From positions 1-35,951 of the forward strand of contig DAICXN010000005.1 of the NCBI GenBank assembly GCA_027312165.1: a stretch of DNA of 35,951 nucleotides, given 5' to 3'. A program made the translations under genes and the position numbers. Under the pieces are notes generated by a model. That model saw only the letters and a list, made by a program, of their open reading frames with translations. It was not told where the DNA came from and did no database searches. Of the stretch, positions 23,649 to 30,693 are shown in pieces; the stretch's first letter is position 1, and every line of letters starts with the position of its first letter. The DNA is from Candidatus Saccharimonadota bacterium (GTDB lineage Bacteria; Patescibacteriota; Saccharimonadia; Saccharimonadales; Saccharimonadaceae).

Positions 23649-24484
23649 GATTTGGCTCCCTTTCTGGTCTTTTGTTTACGCGCAGATTGGCGCTTTGCTT
23701 TCTTTGGTGTGCTTTGGGTGACAAGTTCGGGCATTGATTTTCGTTTTTTATCACCAGTTATGTCAAGTTTCTTTTTGAATGGCTGGCTGCGGTCTTTCTT
23801 TGAATCAGTGTCGATTTTGCCGTCGAGCATTGTAATAACTCGGCTAGCGTAAGAGGTGAGGTCAGGGTTGTGGGTCACCATGATGATGGTGTTGCCGCGT
23901 CTGTGGATGTCGGCTAATTCTTCCATAATAATGTGGCTAGTTTTTGAGTCTAGGTTGCCAGTTGGCTCATCTGCCAGGATGATTGACGGTTGATTAACTA
24001 GAGCTCGAGCAATAGCAACTCGTTGGGTTTGTCCGCCGGATAGCTGGTGTGGTAGGTAATATTCACGTTCACCAAGGTGAAATGTTCTAAGGATTCGACT
24101 AGCCTCTTGCAGTCTGCGAGTTTTGCGTACACCGGTGTAGGTTAGGGGCAAGGCGACGTTATCGATAACCGTTAGGCGGGGAATGAGGTTGAAGTTTTGA
24201 AAAACAAAGCCGATCTGACGAGAGCGAATTTTCGCCTGTCGCCTCGGGCTTAAGTTGTCAACCGGCTTGTTATCTAGGTAGTATTCGCCGTCAGTTGCTT
24301 GGTCCAGCAGGCCAATGACATTTAAGAGAGTGGTTTTGCCACAGCCGCTTGGCCCCATAATGGCAATAAATTCGCCTTTTTCTACGGTCAAATCGACGCC
24401 ATCAAGTGCATAATGCTCGGCATCTCCGATGCCATAACGCTTAGTTATGCCTAAAAGTTTAATGCGTGATTTGTCTTCATCCAT
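23645..24484 (-). CDS. MacB/LolD-type ABC transporter ATPase
   Basis: A 279-residue ATPase. Walker A GPSGCGKTT, Q-loop FVFQNFNLIPRLT, signature LSGGQTQRVAIARAL, Walker B IILADEPTGNLD and the H-loop VTHNP are all present, so it should be active. The last 55 or so residues, past the normal end of the family, form a Lys/Arg-rich tail (for example KKAKRQSARKQKTRKGAKS). TATAAT lies 7 bases before the ATG, so it is probably leaderless. It powers the overlapping permease. The basic tail could bind membrane lipids, RNA or a partner; that is inference. Confidence 0.93.
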   Translation of the reverse strand: MDEDKSRIKLLGITKRYGIGDAEHYALDGVDLTVEKGEFIAIMGPSGCGKTTLLNVIGLLDQATDGEYYLDNKPVDNLSPRRQAKIRSRQIGFVFQNFNLIPRLTVIDNVALPLTYTGVRKTRRLQEASRILRTFHLGEREYYLPHQLSGGQTQRVAIARALVNQPSIILADEPTGNLDSKTSHIIMEELADIHRRGNTIIMVTHNPDLTSYASRVITMLDGKIDTDSKKDRSQPFKKKLDITGDKKRKSMPELVTQSTPKKAKRQSARKQKTRKGAKS

Positions 24485-24610
24485 TGACTTTATTATAGGT
24501 CGATTAAATTAGATATATCAACCATTAACGTTGTGTAATTTATACATCCGCCAAACAACCCGGTGTTGGTTGGAAATAATCTTAATTTGGCTCAAGCGTG
24601 ATTTCTAATA

Positions 24611-24616
24611 TACAAT
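24611..24616 (+). promoter_or_regulatory. -10 box of tRNA-Ser(GGA)
   Basis: TACAAT lies 10 bases before the mature tRNA; TTGGCT about 18 bases further upstream may be the -35. Confidence 0.5.
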
Positions 24617-24626
24617 GTAGCTAAGT

Positions 24627-24716
24627 GGAAGGGTGCAGGAGTGGTTGAACTGGCACGCCTGGAAAGTGTGTAAAGGAGCGATCCTTTCGAGGGTTCGAAT
24701 CCCTCTCCTTCCGCCA
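24627..24716 (+). tRNA. tRNA-Ser(GGA)
   Basis: Acceptor GGAAGGG/TCCTTCC with one G-U pair, anticodon stem CACGC/GTGTG with loop CTGGAAA (anticodon GGA), long variable arm, T loop TTCGAAT, discriminator G, encoded CCA. It reads UCC and UCU. Length 90. Confidence 0.95.
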
Positions 24717-24720
24717 GGAG

Positions 24721-24762
24721 AAAGGTAGTGAGATTGTAATGTCTCGCTACTTTTCTTTTTTA
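24721..24762 (+). terminator. Terminator of tRNA-Ser(GGA)
   Basis: GTAGTGAGA and TCTCGCTAC pair with one G-U over an 8-base loop, followed by a long T-rich run. Confidence 0.85.
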
Positions 24763-24815
24763 AGCGGTATTATTTATGCTTGCCATAGCCGGTTATTGAT
24801 GTCAGGATGATGACT

Positions 24816-25223
24816 ATGGAAATGTTCTTTCTATCTAGCGGTATATACAAGGTCAATCCGGAAGACGGTTGCTTGGACTATAGGAGCGGTGAGGTGGAGC
24901 TGGTTGATGTTGATATGGGTCCTGGAGGCCTGAGGCTTCCATTTTGGGTGACTGGGATTATGCGACACGACTTGGCGATTTTTGGTAGCTCGGTAGATTC
25001 TGGAGGAGTGGAGGGCCATGGTTTGCTGGTGATCTCCTCATCACAGGGTCAGGGGCAAGTGGCGTCACCTGAGGTAATAGAAAATTTTGAGCCGCTCTGG
25101 ACGGCGGAGCTGGCAAAAAAGCTCGCTACATTAAGAGAAGAGGAGCTAGCTCAGCTCGGCGTGGACGGACTTGTCTGTAAGATTAGGAGTCGCTATCCAG
25201 GCATTAAGAGCTTGCATAAGTAA
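24816..25223 (+). CDS. Small protein of unknown function
   Basis: A 135-residue soluble protein that I do not recognise. The first 85 residues look beta-rich (repeated short hydrophobic stretches with Gly turns); the last 45 are helical and charged (AELAKKLATLREEELAQLG). No signal peptide or motif. The start at 24816 is favoured by AGGA about 8 bases upstream; two earlier in-frame ATGs at 24807 and 24810 overlap that site. It stands alone between tRNA-Ser(GGA) and the nrdA leader. Fair coding evidence, no functional clue. Confidence 0.55.
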   Translation: MEMFFLSSGIYKVNPEDGCLDYRSGEVELVDVDMGPGGLRLPFWVTGIMRHDLAIFGSSVDSGGVEGHGLLVISSSQGQGQVASPEVIENFEPLWTAELAKKLATLREEELAQLGVDGLVCKIRSRYPGIKSLHK

Positions 25224-25311
25224 AGAGCATGTTGGGTGGGTGATAGTAAAACTTACCACGGCCTTATATGGGGTGGCTCACCTGAATTAGTTGTAATATT
25301 CACAAACGGGC

Positions 25312-25365
25312 TTGCAAACCACACATGTAGCGTCTATAGTCGAATTCAGACACTACATATACGGT
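25312..25365 (+). promoter_or_regulatory. nrdA promoter with paired NrdR-like boxes
   Basis: TTGCAA (25312-25317), 17 bases, TATAGT (25335-25340) forms the promoter. Box 1, ACCACACATGTAGCGT (25318-25333), fills the spacer; box 2, ACACTACATATACGGT (25350-25365), begins near the predicted start of transcription. The boxes are 32 bases apart, three helical turns. Box 2 matches 13 of 16 positions of the NrdR consensus as I recall it (acaCwATATaTwGtgt); box 1 is weaker but almost repeated upstream of pyrG. NrdR is the ATP/dATP-sensing repressor of RNR genes; its gene is not in the window. Confidence 0.6.
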
Positions 25366-25426
25366 AGTTGTACCAAATAAACACAAGGGAGTAAGTAGGA
25401 CAGAGGTCGCTCGAAGGAGGTGTCGA

Positions 25427-25453
25427 GTGAGTTTTCTTGCACCGCTAATTTAG
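25427..25453 (+). other. Possible 8-codon leader ORF before nrdA
   Basis: GTG start, eight codons (MSFLAPLI) and TAG, with a perfect AAGGAGG at 25414-25420, 6 bases upstream. The stop codon overlaps the nrdA ribosome site (AGGAGGGGG), so ribosomes ending here would be delivered next to the nrdA start at 25464. It may tune nrdA translation. It could also be a chance frame behind a strong ribosome site. Confidence 0.35.
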
Positions 25454-25463
25454 GAGGGGGTAA

Positions 25464-27872
25464 ATGCAACAAATTAATGTCGTCAAGCGCGATGGCACCA
25501 AAGAGCCGTTTGACGCAAACAAGATCAATCTCGCCTTGGTCAAGGCAAGTGAAGGCCTACCGGATCAGATCGCAAAGGTGGTTCAAGTAGCAAGCGAGGT
25601 TCAGCTAACCTTGTTTGACGGAATCACCAGTGAGCAGTTGGACGAGGCGGTTATAAATACGGCCCTGCAAAATGTTAAGGATGATCCAGATTTTGATAAA
25701 ATTGCCGCGCGACTACTTCTTAAAACTATCTATAAAAATGTACTAGGCAACTACGAATCAGCGGAAGATCTAAAGAAGCTCCATCGGCAGCAGTTTCCGA
25801 AGTACCTCAAGAAGGCAACCGAGATGGGCCTGCTCGATCCACGGATGAGCGATGGTAAGCTGTTTGACCTTAAGCGACTAGCTGGGGCACTTAATCCCGA
25901 CAAGGATGACTTATCAAAGTATCTTGGCGTGATCACCAATAAGAATCGCTACGCGTTACGCAAAGGTTCGGGTGAGCCTATTGAGGTTCCGCAGTTTACT
26001 CACATGCGTATAGCGATGGGCCTAAGTTACAATGCAAAAAATCCAACTGAATCAGCGCTAGATTTTTACGAACACATGTCAAATCTTGACTATGTACCGG
26101 GCGGCTCGACTCGTGTCAATGCTGGCGGTGCGCATCCGCAACTATCCAACTGCTTCTTGATTAATGTTGATGATGACATGGAGTCAATCATGAAGGCCGT
26201 GCGCGACACGGGCTTTATTGCCAAAGGCACTGGCGGCATTGGTATGGGCTTTACGAAATTGCGCGCTGCAGGTAGCCCAGTCAAGACGACTAACACCGAA
26301 AGCACCGGGCCAATTCCGTTTATGAAAATGATCGACACGGCCCTATTTGCAGTTTCGCGAAAGGGCAAAAAAGCCGGTGCCGCAGCACTCTACATGGAGA
26401 ATTGGCATCTAAATTTCCCGCAGTTTCTAGATTTAAAGCAAAACTCTGGCGACCCTTATCTCCGGACGCGTTTTGCCAACACCGCCGTCTTTATCTCTGA
26501 TGAGTTCATGAAGCGCGTCGAGCAGGATCAAGATTGGTACTTGTTTGACCCAGCAGAAGTTATGGATTTGACGGAACTCTACGGAGCGGAATTTTCAAAG
26601 CGCTACAAAGAGTACGTCAAAATGGCTGAAGCGGGCAAGCTGCGTAAATTTGATAAAGTGTCAGCGCGTCAGCAATTTCGTGCCATTTTAATTCAGCTAC
26701 AGGCAACGAGCCATCCATGGCTAACCTGGAAGGACACGATTAATGTTCGGGCGCTCAATAACAACACCGGTACAATCCACCTAAGCAACCTGTGTACGGA
26801 GATTACGCTACCCCAGGACAACAACAACATAGCCGTATGTAATCTTGTCAGTATCAACTTGGCGGCTCATTTGAATGAGGATAAGTCTTGGGACTGGGAC
26901 CGCCTAGCGGCTAGTTCGCGAAGCGCAATTCGTCAGCTCGATAATTTAGTTGATATCACGAACTTGCCAGTTCCCGAGGCTCTACACGCCAACAGCCAGA
27001 CAAGAGCGCTTGGCCTCGGTGTCATGGGCTTTACGGATGTTTTGGAGAAGCTGCACCTTAGCTATGACTCAAAGGGCGCTTTTGAGCTAATTGACCAGTT
27101 GACTGAGTACATTAGTTATCACGCCATTGATGAGTCGGCCGAGCTTGCTAAAACCCTCGGTAGCTATCCGGCCTTTGCGGGAAGTGGCTGGAGCAAAGGT
27201 ATTTTGCCGATCGATACAATCGATACGCTAGCTGACGATCGCAAGGTCAAGGTAAAGGTTGACCAGACTGCTCGTCTAGACTGGGAGAAACTCCGCGCCA
27301 AAGTAAAGAAGGGCATGCGTAATGCAACACTTATGGCAATTGCGCCAACTGCCAATATTGGTCATATTGCCGGCACCACACCTGGCATTGATCCGCAGTT
27401 CGCTCAGATATTTAGCCGTTCAACGCTTAATGGCAAGTTCCTCGAGGTAAATGCTAACTTGGTGCGCGACCTCAAGGAGCTAAATCTGTGGGAGTCGCTC
27501 AAGGATGAGGTATTTGCCAACCAGGGCGATATCCAGAATATCAATGAGATTCCCCAAGAGCTAAAAGATGTCTACAAGACTAGCTTCCAGCTCAGTCCAT
27601 ATTCATTTATTGAAGTAGCAGCCAGAGCGCAGAAGTGGGTCGACCAAGCGATAAGCCGTAACATGTATCTCCAAACACGAGACATCGATGAGTATGTTGA
27701 GATCTACTCAGAGGCGTGGCGACGCGGCCTAAAGACGACGTATTACTTGCATGTTAAGCCACGACACCAGTCGGAGCAAACTACTGTCTCGGTGGAGAAA
27801 ACCGCACAAACTAAAATTAAGCAGCAGGGTGGAGCCGCACGTGGCTTTGGCTTTGCCAGGAGGAAGTCATAA
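25464..27872 (+). CDS. nrdA: Class I ribonucleotide reductase large subunit NrdA, lacking the C-terminal Cys pair
   Basis: Reduces ribonucleoside diphosphates to deoxy forms with NrdB. Residues 1-95 form an ATP-cone (VVKRDGTKEPFDANKI), the dATP activity switch. The catalytic set is complete: C230 and C459 (reducible pair), N442/C444/E446 in SNLCTEI (thiyl radical site), and Y760-Y761 in the radical path. At 802 residues it ends 41 residues after the Tyr pair in GFGFARRKS. It has only these three cysteines; the C-terminal CxxC or CxxxxC shuttle, needed to reduce the active-site disulfide, is absent. See the 57-residue gene at 29709. The stop overlaps the next start by 1 base. Confidence 0.95.
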   Translation: MQQINVVKRDGTKEPFDANKINLALVKASEGLPDQIAKVVQVASEVQLTLFDGITSEQLDEAVINTALQNVKDDPDFDKIAARLLLKTIYKNVLGNYESAEDLKKLHRQQFPKYLKKATEMGLLDPRMSDGKLFDLKRLAGALNPDKDDLSKYLGVITNKNRYALRKGSGEPIEVPQFTHMRIAMGLSYNAKNPTESALDFYEHMSNLDYVPGGSTRVNAGGAHPQLSNCFLINVDDDMESIMKAVRDTGFIAKGTGGIGMGFTKLRAAGSPVKTTNTESTGPIPFMKMIDTALFAVSRKGKKAGAAALYMENWHLNFPQFLDLKQNSGDPYLRTRFANTAVFISDEFMKRVEQDQDWYLFDPAEVMDLTELYGAEFSKRYKEYVKMAEAGKLRKFDKVSARQQFRAILIQLQATSHPWLTWKDTINVRALNNNTGTIHLSNLCTEITLPQDNNNIAVCNLVSINLAAHLNEDKSWDWDRLAASSRSAIRQLDNLVDITNLPVPEALHANSQTRALGLGVMGFTDVLEKLHLSYDSKGAFELIDQLTEYISYHAIDESAELAKTLGSYPAFAGSGWSKGILPIDTIDTLADDRKVKVKVDQTARLDWEKLRAKVKKGMRNATLMAIAPTANIGHIAGTTPGIDPQFAQIFSRSTLNGKFLEVNANLVRDLKELNLWESLKDEVFANQGDIQNINEIPQELKDVYKTSFQLSPYSFIEVAARAQKWVDQAISRNMYLQTRDIDEYVEIYSEAWRRGLKTTYYLHVKPRHQSEQTTVSVEKTAQTKIKQQGGAARGFGFARRKS

Positions 27873-28096
27873 TGGAAGATTTGCGTATTGGTCAGGTGAT
27901 TAATACCGAAAAGGGGCTTGAGAGAATAGTCAGGATGGAGTGGGGCAACCCGGTGACTGAGGCAGTTAGAGAGGTCGAGGAGACCGCGTCTAGCCTACAT
28001 GCAGCCAAGGTGGAGTCGGCAGAAACTCAACGAGATATCCGTCAGGATTTTGCTCGCCTTGGATCACCAGCAGTTAGTCAATTGATAAAGATTTAA
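27872..28096 (+). CDS. Small unknown protein in the nrd operon (74 aa)
   Basis: A 74-residue soluble protein starting at the last base of the nrdA stop (TAATG), so almost certainly cotranslated with nrdA. It begins with a beta-like part (LRIGQVINTEKGLERIVRM) and continues as a charged helix that could form a coiled coil (VREVEETASSLHAAKVESAETQRDIRQDF). It has no cysteine, so it is not the missing NrdA tail. I know no family. Likely roles are an RNR partner or regulator, by position only. Confidence 0.6.
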   Translation: MEDLRIGQVINTEKGLERIVRMEWGNPVTEAVREVEETASSLHAAKVESAETQRDIRQDFARLGSPAVSQLIKI

Positions 28097-28116
28097 TTAA
28101 GCAAGGAGAAATTACA

Positions 28117-28239
28117 ATGGAAACACTACCAGGACTAGGCGGCACAGTAGCAACGGATTGGGATATCTTGACTCAGTATGTTCAAGATGAGTTGCCAATC
28201 CCTGGACAACTTGAAGAGCTACCAATAGAGGAGGTATAG
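28117..28239 (+). CDS. Micro-ORF before nrdB (40 aa)
   Basis: A 40-codon frame with AAGGAG 9 bases before its ATG, placed between the 74-residue gene and nrdB and ending 1 base before the nrdB start. The product is acidic (METLPGLGG at the start, ELPIPGQLEELPIEEV at the end), has no cysteine and repeats an E-L-P-I motif. The nrdB ribosome site GAGGAGG lies inside its last codons, so reading it may control nrdB translation. It could be a real microprotein, a coupling leader, or both. No homolog is known to me. Confidence 0.5.
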   Translation: METLPGLGGTVATDWDILTQYVQDELPIPGQLEELPIEEV

Positions 28240-28240
28240 C

Positions 28241-29239
28241 ATGGCCTATCAGCATCCAAAAGATGGCATCCTAGGTTCAGGCTTGCGCGATGGCCTGAGT
28301 CTCTACCCAATTCGTTACCAGTGGGCTTATGACCTATACAATCAGGCGGTTGCTAACACCTGGTTCCCAAATGAGGTTCAGCTTGTCCAGGATCTTCAAG
28401 ACTTTGAAAAGCTGACCGATGATGAAAAGCACGCGCTTAAAACCGTTATTAGCTACCTCAACCCAAATGAACTACTGATCAATAAGTCACTAGCTTTTGG
28501 CATCTATCCGTATGTTAACGCTGCTGAAGCACAGCTCTACCTATCAAAGCAGATGTGGGAAGAGGCTAATCACTTCATGACCTTCGAGTATATTATTGAG
28601 ACATTTCCGTTTGACCGCGAGGAGATTTATGCAGCGGGCTTTGGCAAGAAGTCGCTAGCCGATAAGGCCGACTTTCAAAATAAGCACCTCGAAGTTATGC
28701 TCTCGAAAGACCTTGATATCTACACCCTTGAAGGTAAAAAGGACTTCGTTCGCTCGCTGGTGGCTTACAACATCGTACTTGAAGGTATTTGGTTTTACTC
28801 GGGCTTTATGGTTGGCATGAGTTTCCGCCAACGCAACTTGCTGCGTAACGTCGGTAGCTTACTCGATTGGATTACCAAGGACGAAAATCTTCACCTGACA
28901 TTTGGTATCAACTTGCTGCTGACAATTCTGGATGAGAACCCAGAGCTGCAAACTGAGGAGTTTGCCGATGAGATCCGAGCGCTTATCTTGCAGGCGGTGG
29001 AGATTGAAAAGGCTTACAACAAGGATATGTTGCCAAAGGGTATCTTGGGCCTAAATGCTGATTACGTAAATCAGTATGTCATGCACATGACCGATCGTCG
29101 TCTGATCGAGCTTGGTTTTGAGCCAGAGTATAATGTTGCCAACCCGGCGAAGTGGATGGCGACAGCCAATGATACGCTGGAGTTAGTTAATTTCTTTGAG
29201 AGCACCAACACTAGCTACGAAGTCAATACTACGAAATAG
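28241..29239 (+). CDS. nrdB: Class Ic ribonucleotide reductase small subunit NrdB (Mn/Fe type)
   Basis: Ferritin-like radical generator for NrdA, 332 residues. The metal ligands are E77, E108, H111, E181, E215 and H218. Spacings (31, 3, 73, 34, 3) equal those of Chlamydia trachomatis R2c (E89, E120, H123, E193, E227, H230). The radical tyrosine position is F115, as in R2c, and the first ligand is Glu instead of Asp. Both features define class Ic, which uses a Mn(IV)/Fe(III) centre rather than a Tyr radical. The C-terminal tail with Y326 should dock into NrdA and relay the radical. Confidence 0.95.
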   Translation: MAYQHPKDGILGSGLRDGLSLYPIRYQWAYDLYNQAVANTWFPNEVQLVQDLQDFEKLTDDEKHALKTVISYLNPNELLINKSLAFGIYPYVNAAEAQLYLSKQMWEEANHFMTFEYIIETFPFDREEIYAAGFGKKSLADKADFQNKHLEVMLSKDLDIYTLEGKKDFVRSLVAYNIVLEGIWFYSGFMVGMSFRQRNLLRNVGSLLDWITKDENLHLTFGINLLLTILDENPELQTEEFADEIRALILQAVEIEKAYNKDMLPKGILGLNADYVNQYVMHMTDRRLIELGFEPEYNVANPAKWMATANDTLELVNFFESTNTSYEVNTTK

Positions 29240-29248
29240 GAGCTTGCT

Positions 29249-29644
29249 ATGAATGAAGAGGTAAAATCAATTCTTGATACGGTCCATGTCGGGGTGATGG
29301 CCACGGTAAATCGTGACCGCACGCCGGCAGTGGCACCGCTCCACTTTGCTCGGCTGGACGATTCGATTATCTGGATATCGTCCCGAACGTCGAGGCACGC
29401 ACAAAACGCGATGCGCACTGGCCGACTTGAGTTCGTTGTTTGGAATGACAAAAAGCAAGCCGTTTACCTAAACACATCGGCGCTGGTTGTTTCAAAAGAT
29501 AAGGAGCCCGAGGCACTTCAGGCCTATGCAGAAAAGTTTGGAGAATTTCGTCCAAAATCGGATGATGTTGAGATCTATATTTCACCGATTGGTAAGGTCG
29601 ATGAAAATTCTACAACACAAAATATGTGGCATTTCGTTGCCTAG
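29249..29644 (+). CDS. Pyridoxamine 5'-phosphate oxidase-like flavin/heme-binding protein
   Basis: A 131-residue split-barrel protein of the PNPOx-like superfamily (VGVMATVNRDRTPAVAPLHFA, then WISSRTSRHAQNAMRTGRLE). Members bind FMN, F420 or heme and reduce various substrates; most such stand-alone proteins have no proven role. AGGAG lies 7 bases before the ATG, 9 bases after nrdB, so it is probably in the nrd operon. An upstream NrdR-like box of the next gene overlaps its last codons. A reductant role towards RNR or its cofactor is possible by position only. Confidence 0.78.
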   Translation: MNEEVKSILDTVHVGVMATVNRDRTPAVAPLHFARLDDSIIWISSRTSRHAQNAMRTGRLEFVVWNDKKQAVYLNTSALVVSKDKEPEALQAYAEKFGEFRPKSDDVEIYISPIGKVDENSTTQNMWHFVA

Positions 29645-29666
29645 GACGCTATATATAGCGTATTAT
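29615..29666 (+). promoter_or_regulatory. Promoter with paired NrdR-like boxes before the CxxC microprotein
   Basis: TTGCCT (29637-29642), 18 bases, TATTAT (29661-29666). ACGCTATATATAGCGT (29646-29661) is a perfect 16-base palindrome lying in the spacer and matches 14 of 16 NrdR consensus positions as I recall it. A second, weaker box ACACAAAATATGTGGC (29615-29630) lies 31 bases upstream, inside the end of the preceding gene. The layout parallels the nrdA promoter. Confidence 0.65.
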
Positions 29667-29708
29667 TATACATAAGCACTATTTAACAAACAAGAAAAGG
29701 GAGTGGGT

Positions 29709-29882
29709 ATGAACGCTAGCCAAATCATCACAGAAGACATGACTTTAGAAGAAAAACTGAGTGCGATTGACGCTGCGATGAAGGCTGCCCAGGAGGCTGC
29801 TCAGGAACAAGCAAAAAAGAACGGTACGATCGCCGCGCCACTCGACCCAGCAGCGCTGACGATGTGTGAAGGCTGCCAGTAG
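29709..29882 (+). CDS. 57-aa microprotein ending CEGCQ: candidate detached NrdA redox tail
   Basis: A small gene with AAGGGAG 6 bases before its ATG. The product has an acidic start, a helix (EEKLSAIDAAMKAAQEAAQE), a flexible Ala/Pro linker, and the end MCEGCQ, with C53 and C56 its only cysteines. The Cys-x-x-Cys-Gln end is like that at the C-terminus of many NrdA proteins, where it passes electrons from thioredoxin or glutaredoxin to the active site. NrdA here lacks that pair. The NrdR-like palindrome in its promoter links it to RNR control. In trans tail function is my inference; a free redox peptide is the alternative. Confidence 0.7.
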   Translation: MNASQIITEDMTLEEKLSAIDAAMKAAQEAAQEQAKKNGTIAAPLDPAALTMCEGCQ

Positions 29883-29934
29883 GCTCACCTTGGCATAGGT
29901 CGCTTATAGGCACGGCCCCGCACTGAAGAACAAC

Positions 29935-29958
29935 GCCCCCTAGCTTGTGCTCGGGGGC
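29935..29958 (+). terminator. GC-rich hairpin after the CxxC microprotein
   Basis: GCCCCC and GGGGGC pair across a 12-base loop. Only a delayed T-run follows (29974-29979), which overlaps the next gene's start region. Probably a terminator or 3' stabiliser. Confidence 0.5.
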
Positions 29959-29980
29959 ATCTTCATGTTAAGATTTTTCT

Positions 29981-30184
29981 ATGGATTGGAGCTTTATGGA
30001 TAAGAACGGCGGGATTATCGGTGCTTTGGTTAGAGAGTTTGCTCCTCCTTTCGTTTTGCTGTGCGCATCCGTAGCCGTATTTGCCTACCTCGTCAGCAAA
30101 GGCAAGAAGCGTCTCGGGACAGAGGTAGGTATTGCTGGGGCCGCAGCCGCCATTATGTGGCTTACAGTTAACATAGTCACATAG
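29981..30184 (+). CDS. Small two-helix membrane protein
   Basis: A 67-residue protein with two membrane helices (about 20-40 and 47-65) joined by a basic loop SKGKKRLGTE, which should face the cytoplasm. No motif points to a function. TAAGAT lies exactly 6 bases before the ATG, matching the leaderless pattern of other genes here. It is followed 23 bases later by msrB. Coding evidence is moderate: open frame, membrane pattern and promoter fit. Confidence 0.5.
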   Translation: MDWSFMDKNGGIIGALVREFAPPFVLLCASVAVFAYLVSKGKKRLGTEVGIAGAAAAIMWLTVNIVT

Positions 30185-30207
30185 CCGGGTGTTTGAGGGG
30201 GTCTTAG

Positions 30208-30576
30208 GTGTCTCAAGGGTCAATAAATACACTCACTGAAGCAGAAAAACATGTCATCATCGACAAGGGTACGGAGGTGCCGTTTACCGGGGAGCTACTA
30301 AGTGAAACCGCAGCGGGCACCTATGTCTGTCGGCAGTGTGATGCTCCGCTTTACCGGTCAGAGGATAAGTTCGATGCCCATTGTGGCTGGCCGAGTTTTG
30401 ACGATGAGATAGCTTGGGCGGTCAAACGAACACTGGATGCCGATGGCCGACGCACTGAGATTACCTGTGCAAATTGCGGGGGTCACCTCGGCCATGTCTT
30501 TGAGGGTGAGGGATTGACGCCAAAAAACGTTCGTCACTGTGTTAATTCAGTTTCGATGAAGTTTATTCCTCGATAA
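30208..30576 (+). CDS. msrB: Peptide-methionine (R)-S-oxide reductase MsrB
   Basis: Repairs the R-form of methionine sulfoxide in proteins. The 122-residue protein has both zinc CxxC pairs (CRQC and CANC), the [10 protein letters not shown] segment, the GHLGHVF motif and the catalytic cysteine in [11 protein letters not shown]. It starts with GTG behind GAGGGGG at a good distance. The extra Cys in AHCGWPSF is the usual site of the resolving Cys in many MsrB enzymes. It lies close to the RNR cluster and upstream of pyrG; the intergenic region after it holds the NrdR-like boxes. Confidence 0.95.
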   Translation: MSQGSINTLTEAEKHVIIDKGTEVPFTGELLSETAAGTYVCRQCDAPLYRSEDKFDAHCGWPSFDDEIAWAVKRTLDADGRRTEITCANCGGHLGHVFEGEGLTPKNVRHCVNSVSMKFIPR

Positions 30577-30594
30577 CTGCTATAGATTTCTATT

Positions 30595-30667
30595 ACGCTA
30601 CATCTAGTGTAGTGTAATTACTACAACACCACAGATCTAGCGTATTTTATCCGTAAGGTGCTATACT
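30595..30667 (+). promoter_or_regulatory. pyrG promoter region with paired NrdR-like boxes
   Basis: ACGCTACATCTAGTGT (30595-30610) and ACCACAGATCTAGCGT (30628-30643) are 33 bases apart. The second differs from the nrdA box ACCACACATGTAGCGT at only two positions, and the first resembles nrdA box 2 and the microprotein palindrome. TATACT at 30662-30667 is the likely -10 box of pyrG; no good -35 is seen. The boxes would place CTP synthase with RNR in one regulon. Confidence 0.5.
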
Positions 30668-30693
30668 AAAATTCCATGGAGGGGAAGACAAAC

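Noticed and set aside
27850-28100. A frameshift at the nrdA 3' end hiding the missing cysteine tail
   Set aside because: The overlapping 74-residue frame has no cysteine, and another frame past the stop ends within a few codons without a Cys pair. No local frameshift would restore the tail.
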